Made by a program: the position numbers and the translations under genes
Notes under the pieces: generated by a model
The model's input: the letters and a program-made list of their open reading frames with translations, nothing else
Database searches by the model: none
Told to the model about the DNA's origin: nothing
Shown: positions 38,735 through 47,836 of the stretch, one piece after another
Layout of the letters: each line of letters starts with the position of its first letter
Position numbering within the stretch: the first letter of the stretch is position 1
Assembly: GCA_963578475.1 (NCBI GenBank)
Contig: CAUZCL010000004.1
Coordinates: 87,022-151,021 of the forward strand
Source: SMYC01 sp963578475
GTDB lineage: Bacteria > Acidobacteriota > Vicinamibacteria > Marinacidobacterales > SMYC01
Direction: 5' to 3'
DNA: 64,000 bases

Positions 38735-39249
38735 TCACTCTGATCCCAGGAGCCCCACTCCGTTCCCTCTCGCCCACAAGCAATAAGTACCAGAGAGCGG
38801 AGGGGGTGTCCAGGGCGGCGAAGCCGGCGCGCGTAGCGCGCTTTACCCTTGACGCCCCCGAGCACTCTGGTACGATCCCTGGGGCGAGAGGGGACATCCT
38901 GGCGCCCGGCATTGCGTTAAATTCGAACCGCGCTGTCATCTTCACGCTGAACCAATACAGTTCCAGCTAATGACAGGCCCCACGAAAGAGGGATTCCGTC
39001 GAGTTTCCATGAAGCGCTTCGTGGTGCCACCCATCCTGCACTTAAAGCAGCACTTTACTAGATTGGCGTTAACTGTGTCCTGAACGCCCCGGATCTGTTA
39101 GCAATATCGCCGTTATCAATCTTTTTAGACTTTTCTTATAGAGGATATTCTTAGAATATGCTTTGTCTCTAAATCCTACCCACTCAGAGGCTTCCCCCTA
39201 CATTTAGTGGGTCCAATAGACCAACAGCCCAAAATCTAGTATTTTTTCC
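38735..39249. repeat. Gene-free region with long inverted repeat and short palindromes
   Basis: TTCCCTCTCGCC (about 38763) and AGTACCAGAG (about 38788) are matched in inverted order by CTCTGGTACG (about 38866) and GGGCGAGAGGGGAC (about 38881), probably an IS end or hairpin terminator. The AT-rich part further on has ATATTC-TTA-GAATAT (39145-39159) and a 7-bp stem ACCCACT/AGTGGGT (39178-39212). No coding region is supported. Confidence 0.5.
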
Positions 39250-39278
39250 TTGACAGAGAATCGTGCTCCGCTTATAAA
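39250..39278 (+). promoter_or_regulatory. nrdJ promoter
   Basis: TTGACA (39250-39255), 17 bp spacer, TATAAA (39273-39278). This predicts a start near 39285 and a leader of about 245 nt before the nrdJ ATG. Confidence 0.65.
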
Positions 39279-39284
39279 ACTATT

Positions 39285-39529
39285 TCAAAGGTTCGCTCAG
39301 AAAGAACAACTAGGTAGTCGGAACTGCTGGCCTCGGCCAGCGGTTGATGTGCCCTCGTTTTGTCTTTTAGGACGTTTGAGGGAGCCGGGATGGTTCTCGC
39401 TGAACATGGGCCGGTTAACTAGATTTCCACGAGGTATCGGCGACTAAGCAAAGGCAGAACAGCGACACGAGCGCCGTAAAGTCGGCGGCTCGAAAATCGA
39501 TTTTTTTCTCGCGACCGGAGGTGCACAAG
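39285..39529 (+). promoter_or_regulatory. Structured nrdJ 5' leader
   Basis: Two strong hairpins are visible. The first, 39322-39345, has a 10-bp stem (one G-U) closed by CCTCGG. The second, 39352-39382, pairs CCCTC with GAGGG and inside it GTC with GAC. Downstream GC-rich segments precede a run of seven T (39501-39507) and the GGAGG ribosome site. No cobalamin-riboswitch B12 box was recognised. Confidence 0.45.
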
Positions 39530-42337
39530 ATGGCGACGACGAAAAAAGATATTTCATTGGTGATGATGGAAAATAGTGCCTCGCCCGGAAAACCCGGACA
39601 AAAACACATGACCAGGAGCACGAACGGTCAGGATGCCGTCAAGAAGCGTTCGAAAGCGCTTCGATTCGAGCGGACATTTACCAAGAAGGGCGTCTCCCCC
39701 TACGACACCATCGAATGGGAGATCCGAGACGCGGTCATCACTGACGAAAAAGGTGGCATCGTCTTCGAGCAGAAGAACGTCGAAGTCCCGAAGAGCTGGT
39801 CGCAAATGGCGACCAACATCGTCGCGTCGAAATATTTTCATGGCCGGCTCGAAACGGATGAGCGTGAGAGCAGCGCGCGTCAGCTCATCGGACGCGTCGT
39901 CGACACGATGACGCGTTGGGGACGAGAAGGCGGCTATTTCGCCAGCGAGGACGACACGGAAACTTTCCGAGACGAGCTCATATTCCTGCTCTTGAACCAA
40001 CACGCCTCGTTCAACTCCCCCGTTTGGTTCAACTGCGGCATCGAGTCGAAGCCCCAATGCTCGGCATGTTTCATCAACTCCGTCGACGACACGATGCAAT
40101 CCATCCTGAACCTCGCGAAAACAGAGGGCATGTTGTTCAAATGGGGCTCGGGAACGGGCTCGAACCTCTCGACGATTCGAAGCTCCAAAGAAAGCCTCTC
40201 CGGCGGAGGCATCGCTAGCGGCCCCGTCTCCTTCATGAAAGGCTACGACGCTTTCGCCGGCGTCATCCGGAGCGGCGGCAAGACGCGGCGCGCCGCAAAG
40301 ATGGTGATCTTGAACATCGACCATCCAGACATCATGGAGTTCATCGAGTGCAAGCTCCGGGAAGAGCACAAAGCTTGGGCTCTCATCGATGCCGGTTATG
40401 ACGGTTCCTTCAATGGTGAAGCCTACGCGTCGGTTTTCTACCAGAACGCCAATCACAGTGTGCGGGTCACCGACGATTTCATGCAAGCCGTCGAGCAGGA
40501 CAACGAATGGTCGACGCATTCCGTAAGAACAGGTGAACCTCACGACACTTACCGCGCGCGAGACCTACTTTACAAAATCGCAAAATCTACATATGTCTGC
40601 GGCGATCCGGGCATGCAGTACGACACCACCATCAATCGGTGGCACACGTCGAAGAATGCCGGACGCATCAACGCGTCCAACCCTTGCTCCGAGTACATGT
40701 ATCTCGACGATAGTGCGTGTAATCTCGCGTCCCTCAACCTCATGAAATTCGTGAAGCCCGACGGTATGTTCAACGTCAAAGCATTCCAGAAGGCGGTCGA
40801 TGTCGTCATCAGCGCGATGGAGATAATCGTCAGCAATGCTAGCTACCCAACGCCGACGATCGGGCGTAATTCGCAAAACTATCGTCCTCTCGGGATCGGC
40901 TATGCCAACCTCGGCGCTCTTTTGATGGATCAAGGTATTCCGTACGATGACGAGAAGGGCCGTGACACCGCCGCCGCCATCACGGCGGTGATGACGGGAC
41001 AGGCCTATCGTCAGTCCTCACTCATGGCCGCCAATCTTGGCCCGTTCGAAGCCTACAACGAAAACCGCGAGCCCATGAACGAGGTCATGAAGATGCATCG
41101 GGACGCGGTCGAGGCCATCGATCCCAGTCGTGTCCAGCCAGATCTCTACCGTGCCGCCGTCGATACCTGGAACGAGGCGGTGCAGTTCGGCGAAGAGCAC
41201 GGCTACCGAAACGGACAAGCTTCCGTCCTTGCTCCGACCGGCACGATCGGACTCATGATGGATTGCGACACGACAGGCGTGGAGCCAGATCTCGCGCTCG
41301 TAAAGTACAAGAAGCTCGTCGGCGGCGGGCTGATGAAGATCGTCAATCAGACGGTGCCTTCGGCACTGGCACGGCTCGGCTATCAAGAAAAAGAAGTCCA
41401 CGCGATCGTAGATTACGTCCACGAGAACGGATTCATCGAGGGTGCGCCACTTTTTCGGGATGAGCACCTGCCAGTTTTCGACTGCGCGGTACAATCGCCC
41501 GGTGGCAAACGCGCCATCCACTATATGGGTCACGTCAAGATGATGTCGGCCGTTCAGCCGTTTCTCTCAGGGGCGATCTCGAAGACGGTCAACATGCCGA
41601 AAGAATCCACTATCGACGAGATCATGGGAACATATACCGAGGCATGGCAGCTCGGCTTGAAATCGATTGCCATTTATCGGGACAGCAGCAAGCGGACGCA
41701 ACCCCTGAACACTTCAGCGCATAGAGACGTCCCTGAGGCCGCACGACCCGTGCAGCGCAAACTGCCCGTCGAGCGACAGGCCATTACGCACAAATTCAGC
41801 ATAGCGGGACACGAGGGCTACATCACGGTCGGCATGTATGACGACGGCACGCCTGGTGAGATCTTCATCAATATGTCCAAGGAAGGCTCGGCCGTATCGG
41901 GCTTGATGGACGCTTTCGCTCGTGCCATCTCCTATGCGCTCCAATATGGTGTGCCGCTAGAAGTCCTCGTCGACAAATTCGCCCATACGCGTTTCGAGCC
42001 CTCGGGATTCACCGGGAACGATCAAATCCCCTACGCGAAGTCGATTACGGATTATCTCTTCCGTTGGCTGGCGTCGAAGTTCTTTTCGCCGGACAAGCTC
42101 GCACAAGCCGGGGTTCTCGAGGAGACTCGCACGATCGCGAATGGAGGGCCGCTTCATGCGGCTCCCATCTCGCGGCCGGCCGCCGCGAAACCGAAATCGG
42201 GAGCCCCGGATTCGATGACTTCGATGCCTCGGTTGTTCGAGGATGCTCCGCCGTGCTCCACCTGCGGCTCGATCATGGTTCGCAATGGAAGCTGCTACAA
42301 ATGCCTCAATTGCGGCACGACTAGCGGCTGTTCATAA
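39530..42337 (+). CDS. nrdJ: Adenosylcobalamin-dependent (class II) ribonucleotide reductase
   Basis: The 935-residue enzyme makes deoxyribonucleotides with a B12-generated thiyl radical, independent of oxygen. The ATG at 39530 is preceded by GGAGG; a GTG at 39521 lies within that site. NSPVWFNCG and QCSACFINSVDD carry active-site cysteines, NPCSEYMYLDDSACNLASLNL the radical-transfer region, and APTGTIGLMMDCDTTGVEP is the family motif. A TSCPD-type domain (VGMYDDGTPGEIF) and a C-terminal zinc motif CSTCGSIMV...CLNCGTTSGC follow, as in long NrdJ. Confidence 0.96.
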   Translation: MATTKKDISLVMMENSASPGKPGQKHMTRSTNGQDAVKKRSKALRFERTFTKKGVSPYDTIEWEIRDAVITDEKGGIVFEQKNVEVPKSWSQMATNIVASKYFHGRLETDERESSARQLIGRVVDTMTRWGREGGYFASEDDTETFRDELIFLLLNQHASFNSPVWFNCGIESKPQCSACFINSVDDTMQSILNLAKTEGMLFKWGSGTGSNLSTIRSSKESLSGGGIASGPVSFMKGYDAFAGVIRSGGKTRRAAKMVILNIDHPDIMEFIECKLREEHKAWALIDAGYDGSFNGEAYASVFYQNANHSVRVTDDFMQAVEQDNEWSTHSVRTGEPHDTYRARDLLYKIAKSTYVCGDPGMQYDTTINRWHTSKNAGRINASNPCSEYMYLDDSACNLASLNLMKFVKPDGMFNVKAFQKAVDVVISAMEIIVSNASYPTPTIGRNSQNYRPLGIGYANLGALLMDQGIPYDDEKGRDTAAAITAVMTGQAYRQSSLMAANLGPFEAYNENREPMNEVMKMHRDAVEAIDPSRVQPDLYRAAVDTWNEAVQFGEEHGYRNGQASVLAPTGTIGLMMDCDTTGVEPDLALVKYKKLVGGGLMKIVNQTVPSALARLGYQEKEVHAIVDYVHENGFIEGAPLFRDEHLPVFDCAVQSPGGKRAIHYMGHVKMMSAVQPFLSGAISKTVNMPKESTIDEIMGTYTEAWQLGLKSIAIYRDSSKRTQPLNTSAHRDVPEAARPVQRKLPVERQAITHKFSIAGHEGYITVGMYDDGTPGEIFINMSKEGSAVSGLMDAFARAISYALQYGVPLEVLVDKFAHTRFEPSGFTGNDQIPYAKSITDYLFRWLASKFFSPDKLAQAGVLEETRTIANGGPLHAAPISRPAAAKPKSGAPDSMTSMPRLFEDAPPCSTCGSIMVRNGSCYKCLNCGTTSGCS

Positions 42338-42561
42338 AGCGGCGTAGCCGCAACCAAACGCGGGAATGCCCACAGAAGCACAGAGCCACAGCGCGGCGGA
42401 GCGACGCGCCGAGCTCCACGAGCTGACTGCTGAATACTGACCGCTCGCGGGGAAGATTTGGTTGCGGCCAGCCGCGCTGTGTCTCTGTGGCCATGCTTTT
42501 TGGGCCTTGAAGACCGCGCAGAATCTTGCTAGCGAAGATTTGAGATAGACTCTCGCCAACC
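42338..42561. repeat. 150-bp inverted repeat downstream of nrdJ
   Basis: GCCGCAACCAAA (about 42348) and CACAGAGCCACAGCGCGG (about 42379) have inverted partners CCGCGCTGTGTCTCTGTGGCC (about 42474) and TTTGGTTGCGGC (about 42460). The pattern resembles the hairpin in repeat copy 1, a non-coding palindromic element. Confidence 0.55.
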
Positions 42562-43602
42562 ATGACCACCGCTTACGATTTCGAGCCACTGCCACCCGAG
42601 CTCGACTGTCTCGCCATCGACCCCGCACCCCTCACGCCAAGCGAGGACGAGCTTTTGCGCATGTATCGAGCCATGCGGCTCGCGCGCATTTTCGAAACAC
42701 GGCTCGCCGCCTTGTACCGCCAGGGCAAGATCATCGGCGCCGTCTATCTTGGCACCGGGCAAGAGGCGATCGCGACAGGCGTGGCGTCATTGATGGACAA
42801 GAAGGACATCTTCAACACCGTCTCGCGGAACTTGGCGGCCTGGTTTTACCGTGGAGTGGAGCCGAAGCACGTCGTCGCCCGCTGGTTCGGCAAAGACATA
42901 GCCCCATCGCACGGCCGCGACTTGGGCCTGTTCCTCGCCGACCTCGAGACCTACGGCATCGCGCCCTATCACAACGGCTCGATGGCCTCGTGGATCCCGT
43001 CCGGGGCTGGCTTCGCTTTGGCGTTCAAGATGAAGCGCCAACCGAACGTCTACATCGCCTTCACGGGGGATGGCGCTACGAGCCCAGGCGATTTCTACGA
43101 AGGACTCAATCTCGCTTCGATTCACAAACTGCCGCTCGTCGTCATCATCGAGAACAATCAGTTCGCCTATTCCACTCCGATCCACAAGCAAATGCCCGTC
43201 GAGCGCGTCTCGGATCGCGGCCCCGCCTTCAACCTGTACACGGACGTCGCTTTCGGAAACGACGTCTTCAACGTCATCCGTCACGCCAAAAAAGCGATCA
43301 ACCACGCTCGCAGCGGCAAGGGCCCAGCTCTTCTGGAGTTTCTCACTTTCCGCCGGCGCGGCCACGGCGAGCATGACGACGCGTCTTATGTCTCGCAGCA
43401 GGCGCGAGACTACTGGGCAGCGCGCGACCCCATCAAGCTGTACGAAGAATACCTTCTCGGTAAAGGCGGCCTTACGCCAACCGCGCTCGAGGCCACCGAG
43501 ACCGAGTGCACCATCATCGTCGACGATGCGGTCCGCTACGCTGATTCTCTGCCTTTTCCTAAGCCGGAGTCAGCGACGACTCGGTTATTCGCGCCGAGAT
43601 AG
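42562..43602 (+). CDS. pdhA: Pyruvate/2-oxoacid dehydrogenase E1 alpha subunit
   Basis: The 346-residue TPP-dependent subunit has GTGQEAIATGV, HGRDLGLFLADLETYG and the TPP motif GDGATSPGDFYEGLNLASIHKLPLVVIIENNQFA. The phosphorylation-loop-like RRRGHGEHDDASYV is present. It decarboxylates pyruvate or a branched-chain oxoacid with an E1 beta subunit that is not encoded here, so the partner lies elsewhere. The 3' end overlaps the convergent mtaB by 44 bp. Confidence 0.88.
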   Translation: MTTAYDFEPLPPELDCLAIDPAPLTPSEDELLRMYRAMRLARIFETRLAALYRQGKIIGAVYLGTGQEAIATGVASLMDKKDIFNTVSRNLAAWFYRGVEPKHVVARWFGKDIAPSHGRDLGLFLADLETYGIAPYHNGSMASWIPSGAGFALAFKMKRQPNVYIAFTGDGATSPGDFYEGLNLASIHKLPLVVIIENNQFAYSTPIHKQMPVERVSDRGPAFNLYTDVAFGNDVFNVIRHAKKAINHARSGKGPALLEFLTFRRRGHGEHDDASYVSQQARDYWAARDPIKLYEEYLLGKGGLTPTALEATETECTIIVDDAVRYADSLPFPKPESATTRLFAPR

Positions 43603-44881
43603 CTCCGAGCGCGAGCTCGTCGGTCACCTCATGTATGGTGACGCGGCGAAACGTGTTGCGAAGAGGCTCCCGCGAGACAACACCGACACGGAGGTAGTTG
43701 CTCGTGAGCCCGGTCCAAAGGCCATTCTGGTCTTGCTGCACTTCGAATAGTACCTCGACGTCCTTCTCGAGGTAGCGGCTAGCGAAGGCCCGGCGTTTCG
43801 CGGTTGAGAGCTCTCGGAGCGCCTGACTTCGCGCCTTGATGACATCTGACCTTACATGTCCGTCGAGACGGGCCGCCTTCGTGCCATAGCGCTTCGAATA
43901 GCTGAAGACGTGGAAATAAGCGAAGGGCAGCTCTTCTAGATAACGATAAGTCTCCTCGAACATCGCATCCGTTTCTCCCGGAAAACCGACAATGATGTCG
44001 GTACCGAGACCTACATCCGGAACGGTCGCGGCAACAAAGTCGACGAATTCCTTGAATTCCTCGGGCGTGTAGCGGCGATTCATCCTCTCGAGAACGGGCG
44101 CTTGGGCGCTCTGGATGGGGATATGCAGATAGTCGCAGAGCTTGTCCGAGCGCGCCATATGCTGGACGAGAGAGCGCTCGATCGTCGTAGGCTCGATTGA
44201 GGTGATCCGAATGCGCTTGAGCTCATCGACCTCCTCTAGTCTTTGGATCATTTCCGCGAAGCTCGTCCCTGCCTGGTAATAGCGGCCGATATTCACCCCC
44301 GTGAGAACGAGCTCCTGATAGCCCCGCGCGGTGAGCTCTCGCGCCTCCCTGAGAAGGTCGTTCAGATCGCGGCTTCGCTCGCGTCCTCGAGTGAACGGAA
44401 TGATACAAAACGAGCAGAAAAAGTCGCACCCATCCTGTACTTTAAGATTTGCGCGCGTCGTGTGATACAGGCCAGTCCCAGGAACTTCGAAATCTCCGTC
44501 ATCAATCAGATTCGAATGAAGCACGACAGGCTCTTTGAGCTTGCGCGGATTCTCGATGAATTTAGGGAACTTGTTCTTGTACTCGGTGCCGACGATCATG
44601 TCGATGCCGTCGATCGCACGCAACGCCTCTAGCCCCACCTGCGCATAGCAGCCCGTCACGACCACGAACGCCTCGGGCTGACGGCGCAGCGCTTGGCGAA
44701 TGGCACTTCGGCATGCAGCCTCGCCCCGCTCGGTAACGGAGCACGTATTTATGACGACGAGGTCAGCCGGTTGGCCCCATTCGACGACGTCATAGCCCTT
44801 GTCTCGGAACGCTCCCGCGAGCGATGCCACTTCGGTTTGATTCAACCGACAGCCAAGCGAGTGAAATGAAGCCGTGGACAT
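43559..44881 (-). CDS. mtaB: tRNA t6A37 methylthiotransferase MtaB
   Basis: The radical-SAM enzyme converts t6A37 to ms2t6A37. From the ATG at 44881 (SFHSLGCRLNQTEV) there are 440 residues; the upstream extension to 44944 lacks homology. UPF0004 cysteines occur in SLGCRLNQTE, NTCSVT and TGCYAQ; the radical SAM cluster is CDFFCSFCIIPFTRGRERS. IVGFPGETDAMFEETY and a C-terminal TRAM-like domain complete it. Confidence 0.92.
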   Translation of the reverse strand: MSTASFHSLGCRLNQTEVASLAGAFRDKGYDVVEWGQPADLVVINTCSVTERGEAACRSAIRQALRRQPEAFVVVTGCYAQVGLEALRAIDGIDMIVGTEYKNKFPKFIENPRKLKEPVVLHSNLIDDGDFEVPGTGLYHTTRANLKVQDGCDFFCSFCIIPFTRGRERSRDLNDLLREARELTARGYQELVLTGVNIGRYYQAGTSFAEMIQRLEEVDELKRIRITSIEPTTIERSLVQHMARSDKLCDYLHIPIQSAQAPVLERMNRRYTPEEFKEFVDFVAATVPDVGLGTDIIVGFPGETDAMFEETYRYLEELPFAYFHVFSYSKRYGTKAARLDGHVRSDVIKARSQALRELSTAKRRAFASRYLEKDVEVLFEVQQDQNGLWTGLTSNYLRVGVVSREPLRNTFRRVTIHEVTDELALGAISARITESSLTPA

Positions 44882-45025
44882 TTTGAATGGCGATTCGAAA
44901 TGTTGCCTATATCCTGCTACCTGCAACCGGGCGCAAGCGCACACAGGGTAGCCGGTGGCAGATAGCGAGACGAATCGTGGACCAAAAGTATAACACGCAG
45001 GTACCGCATGGTTTCCAGGTCCGTA

Positions 45026-45232
45026 CTAGGACTGCCTAACGCCAGATCCGGTCAGAGAAGCGACCAAGACTTCCGCTTGTTCGGCAGTGGGCTCGCCCTG
45101 TGCCCGTCGCACGAGCGCCAGCAGAATCCCGCACCGCTCGCACACCTGGACATGCTCATGCACCAGGAATCCCGGCATACCGCCCTGAAACAAAGCCGCA
45201 AGCTCGAACGCACTGTAATGCAAGACTCCCAT
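45026..45232 (-). CDS. Small zinc-finger-like protein (HxxxCxxC)
   Basis: The 68-residue frame has HEHVQVCERCG, an HxxxCxxC pattern like the zinc-binding site of anti-sigma (zf-HC2) domains, followed by a helix ALVRRAQGEPT. GGGGAG lies 10 nt upstream of the ATG. No partner sigma factor or membrane segment is seen, so it could be a stand-alone metal protein or a shortened anti-sigma domain. Confidence 0.5.
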   Translation of the reverse strand: MGVLHYSAFELAALFQGGMPGFLVHEHVQVCERCGILLALVRRAQGEPTAEQAEVLVASLTGSGVRQS

Positions 45233-45290
45233 AGCCGCTGTTCTCCCCTAGACTCAAAGGTATAGACGAACGAATCCGGCTCTTTCTCGC

Positions 45291-46817
45291 CTAGAGGTTC
45301 GGATTTTTCATGATTTTTTGGATTTCGTCTAGATCCGCGGACGCTGGAAGACCCCATCCCTCCTGGTAGCCGAAATGCTCGCGCACGCTCTTCGTCCGGA
45401 GCCGGTCGTCGACGATGTCGAGCTGGCTGGTGGAGACGAAGGACGGGTGAGGATGGCCGCACGCTCTCGACAGCAGAAGAATCTCTTTTCTGAGCGTCAC
45501 GAGATAGTTGGCAAGCCGCGCGCCCTTCGACTGGACGTCGAGCCCCCGCATGAGCCAGGCGCTCTGTGTTGCCACCCCTGTCGGACAATGCCCCGTGTGG
45601 CAACGCTGGGCCTGGATGCAGCCCACAGCGAGCATGGCCTCCCGCCCCACATTGATCATGTCGCAGCCGAGCGCGAAAGCGAACAGGGACGACTCGGAAA
45701 AACCGAGGCGGCCAGAGCCGATGAACAAGATCTTCTCGGCAAGCGAAGCCTCTTTGAAAACGCGATAGACTTCGGCAAAGGCGATCTTGAAAGGCAGCGC
45801 GACATGGTCGGCGAAGACGAGCGGGGCCGCGCCCGTGCCGCCTTCACCGCCATCGATGGTCACAAAGTCGACTCCCCGCTCTGTCGTATCCATTTGATGA
45901 GCGAGACGCGTCCAAAAAGCCGTTTCACCCACAGCCGATTTGATACCCACGGGAAGCCCGGTAGCATCGGCGAGCTTTTCGACGAAGTCGAGTAGCTCGT
46001 CCTCGTCGCGGAACGCCGAGTGGATGGAGGGACTCACGCAGTCCTTATCCATCGGGATGCCGCGAATCGCGGAGATCTCCGGCGTCACTTTCGCGGCCGG
46101 AAGAACCCCGCCCATCCCGGGCTTCGCGCCTTGACTGAGCTTGATCTCGATCGCACGCACGTCGTGGCGGTCCACCGTCTCCGTGAAACGCGACATGTCG
46201 AAACCACCACCCGCCGCACGGCAGCCGAAATAGCCCGACCCGATTTGCCAGATAAGAGCGCCGCCATGATCGTGATGAGGCGCGATCCCGCCTTCTCCCG
46301 TGTTGTGCAAGCAACCCGCGAGCACCGCGCCGCGGTTCATCGCATCGACGGCCCGCGCGCTCAAGGAGCCGAAACTCATTCCCGAAATGTTGACGACCGA
46401 GTCGGGTCGAAACGCCTTTGCCCGCCCGCGAGCGCCGCCGAGGATTTTGGCCGCAGGTAACGCATAACTCTCCGAATAGGCGTCGTCCCCCTTCTTCGGT
46501 GAGGGCAGCGGGAAGGCCGAATGCCGGATGATCAGATAGTTGGGCGAGGTTTCGAGATCGTGATCGGTCCCGAAGCCGAAATAGTTGTTCTGCTTCTTCG
46601 CCGACGCGTAGACCCACCTGCGCTCGTCCCGACTAAAGGGTTTTTCTTCGTTATTGCTCGTGACGATGTATTGTCTGAGCTCCGGACCGACGGCCTCGAA
46701 CATGTAGCGAAAATGTCCAATGAACGGAAAGTTTCGAAGGATCGCATGCTCCCGCTGCACGAGGTCGTAAACGAGAACAGCGAGCACCACGAGCGTAACA
46801 CCAACCAAAATCCACAT
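45291..46817 (-). CDS. FMN-binding glutamate synthase-family membrane protein
   Basis: The 508-residue protein has one N-terminal membrane helix and the FMN/Fe-S barrel of the glutamate synthase large subunit: NISGMSFGSLSARAVDAMNRGA, GGIAPHHDHGGALIWQIGSGYFGCR, SQGAKPGMGGVLPAAKVTPEIS and FVTIDGGEGGTGAAPLVF. The amidotransferase domain is absent. Stand-alone members are redox enzymes of unknown substrate. Confidence 0.88.
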   Translation of the reverse strand: MWILVGVTLVVLAVLVYDLVQREHAILRNFPFIGHFRYMFEAVGPELRQYIVTSNNEEKPFSRDERRWVYASAKKQNNYFGFGTDHDLETSPNYLIIRHSAFPLPSPKKGDDAYSESYALPAAKILGGARGRAKAFRPDSVVNISGMSFGSLSARAVDAMNRGAVLAGCLHNTGEGGIAPHHDHGGALIWQIGSGYFGCRAAGGGFDMSRFTETVDRHDVRAIEIKLSQGAKPGMGGVLPAAKVTPEISAIRGIPMDKDCVSPSIHSAFRDEDELLDFVEKLADATGLPVGIKSAVGETAFWTRLAHQMDTTERGVDFVTIDGGEGGTGAAPLVFADHVALPFKIAFAEVYRVFKEASLAEKILFIGSGRLGFSESSLFAFALGCDMINVGREAMLAVGCIQAQRCHTGHCPTGVATQSAWLMRGLDVQSKGARLANYLVTLRKEILLLSRACGHPHPSFVSTSQLDIVDDRLRTKSVREHFGYQEGWGLPASADLDEIQKIMKNPNL

Positions 46818-46972
46818 TGTTTATATCCTCGTCCAATTCTACCGCCTGGTCCAGGATTATTCAGCATTCAGGATTTCTTAGTATTCAGGAACTCTCGAGA
46901 CTGAAATTTCAGTGCCATCGCCACACTATTGAGAGTATCCTGCATGCTGAATGCTGAATGCTGAATGCTGAC
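46818..46972. repeat. Intergenic repeats of GCTGAAT type
   Basis: TTCAGCATTCAGGAT near 46859 faces ATCCTGCATGCTGAATGCTG near 46938; three tandem GCTGAAT units end just before the next start. Same motif as near 29982. Confidence 0.5.
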
Positions 46973-47359
46973 ATGAAGATCCATCCTGGTGTCACTGGCG
47001 CCCTCGTACTCGGGGCGCTCACGTTCGTCATCATTCAAGTTCTCTCCGAACAGCAAGCCCTCGACTTCCTCACCGCCATCCTCGTCGCCGCGGCTTCCGT
47101 TTATATCGGCGCGGCGCTCGCTGGGGACAACCGAAGCACGCTCGCACTAGAGACAACCGCGGGGCTCACTTTCATCGCGGTCGCGCTCGTGGGGCGATGG
47201 TACGCTTCGGGGATCCTCGCCTGGGGTTATCTGGCGCACGGCGCTTGGGACATCCTGCACCACCGCAAGATCGCGGGTGCGAATACCGGAGAGACCTATC
47301 CTGTTCTCTGCTGGGTCTATGACTGGATCATTGCTGCCGTGATTCTCATCCGATTCTAA
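46973..47359 (+). CDS. Small integral membrane protein of unknown function
   Basis: The 128-residue protein has four hydrophobic segments: ALVLGALTFVIIQVL, FLTAILVAAASVYIGAAL, LTFIAVALVGRW and the C-terminal WIIAAVILIRF. YLAHGAWDILHH contains conserved-looking His/Asp at a membrane edge. The start at 46973 lacks a clear ribosome site. The Nudix gene follows 5 bp downstream. Confidence 0.6.
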   Translation: MKIHPGVTGALVLGALTFVIIQVLSEQQALDFLTAILVAAASVYIGAALAGDNRSTLALETTAGLTFIAVALVGRWYASGILAWGYLAHGAWDILHHRKIAGANTGETYPVLCWVYDWIIAAVILIRF

Positions 47360-47364
47360 AACCC

Positions 47365-47835
47365 GTGCTCAAACGAAGCGCAGGGCTCTTGATGTATCGC
47401 ACGAGCGAAAGCGGAAAGCTCGAGCTGTTGCTCCTACACCCCGGGGGCCCCTTCTTTCGCAAGAAGGACGACGGCGCATGGACGATCCCCAAAGGCGAGC
47501 TCGAAGCGGACGAGGAGCCGCTCGAGACGGCCCGACGCGAGTTCGCCGAAGAGACCGGGCTCCCCGTGCCGGAGACTGGCTATGCCTGTCTCGGAGAGAT
47601 CCAACAAAAAGGAGGAAAGCGCGTTTTGGCCTGGGCGTTTCCGGGTGACGGCGACCCCGACGCGATAACCTCGAACACGTTCGCGATCGAGTGGCCGCCC
47701 CGCTCGGGCCGCACGCAATCGTTTCCCGAGATCGATCGCGCGGCGTTCTTCACCGCCGAAACGGCCCGGATCAAACTGAACCCCGCACAGGCGGCATTCG
47801 TGGACCGCCTCGAAGAGAAACTCCAAGGAGACTGA
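47365..47835 (+). CDS. Nudix hydrolase
   Basis: The 156-residue protein starts at GTG (LKRSAGLLMYRTSESGKLELLLLHPGG). It has a full Nudix box G-x5-E-x7-REFAEETGLP (residues 47-69). GGKRVLAWAFPGDGD and AFFTAETARIKLNPAQAAFVDRL are typical of the NUDIX/DUF4743-like group that hydrolyses dinucleotide polyphosphates or related compounds; substrate unknown. Confidence 0.9.
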   Translation: MLKRSAGLLMYRTSESGKLELLLLHPGGPFFRKKDDGAWTIPKGELEADEEPLETARREFAEETGLPVPETGYACLGEIQQKGGKRVLAWAFPGDGDPDAITSNTFAIEWPPRSGRTQSFPEIDRAAFFTAETARIKLNPAQAAFVDRLEEKLQGD

Positions 47836-47836
47836 T

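Noticed and set aside
39285..39529. Cobalamin riboswitch before nrdJ
   Set aside because: No B12-box-like sequence or expected junction was found by eye, so only a structured leader is reported.
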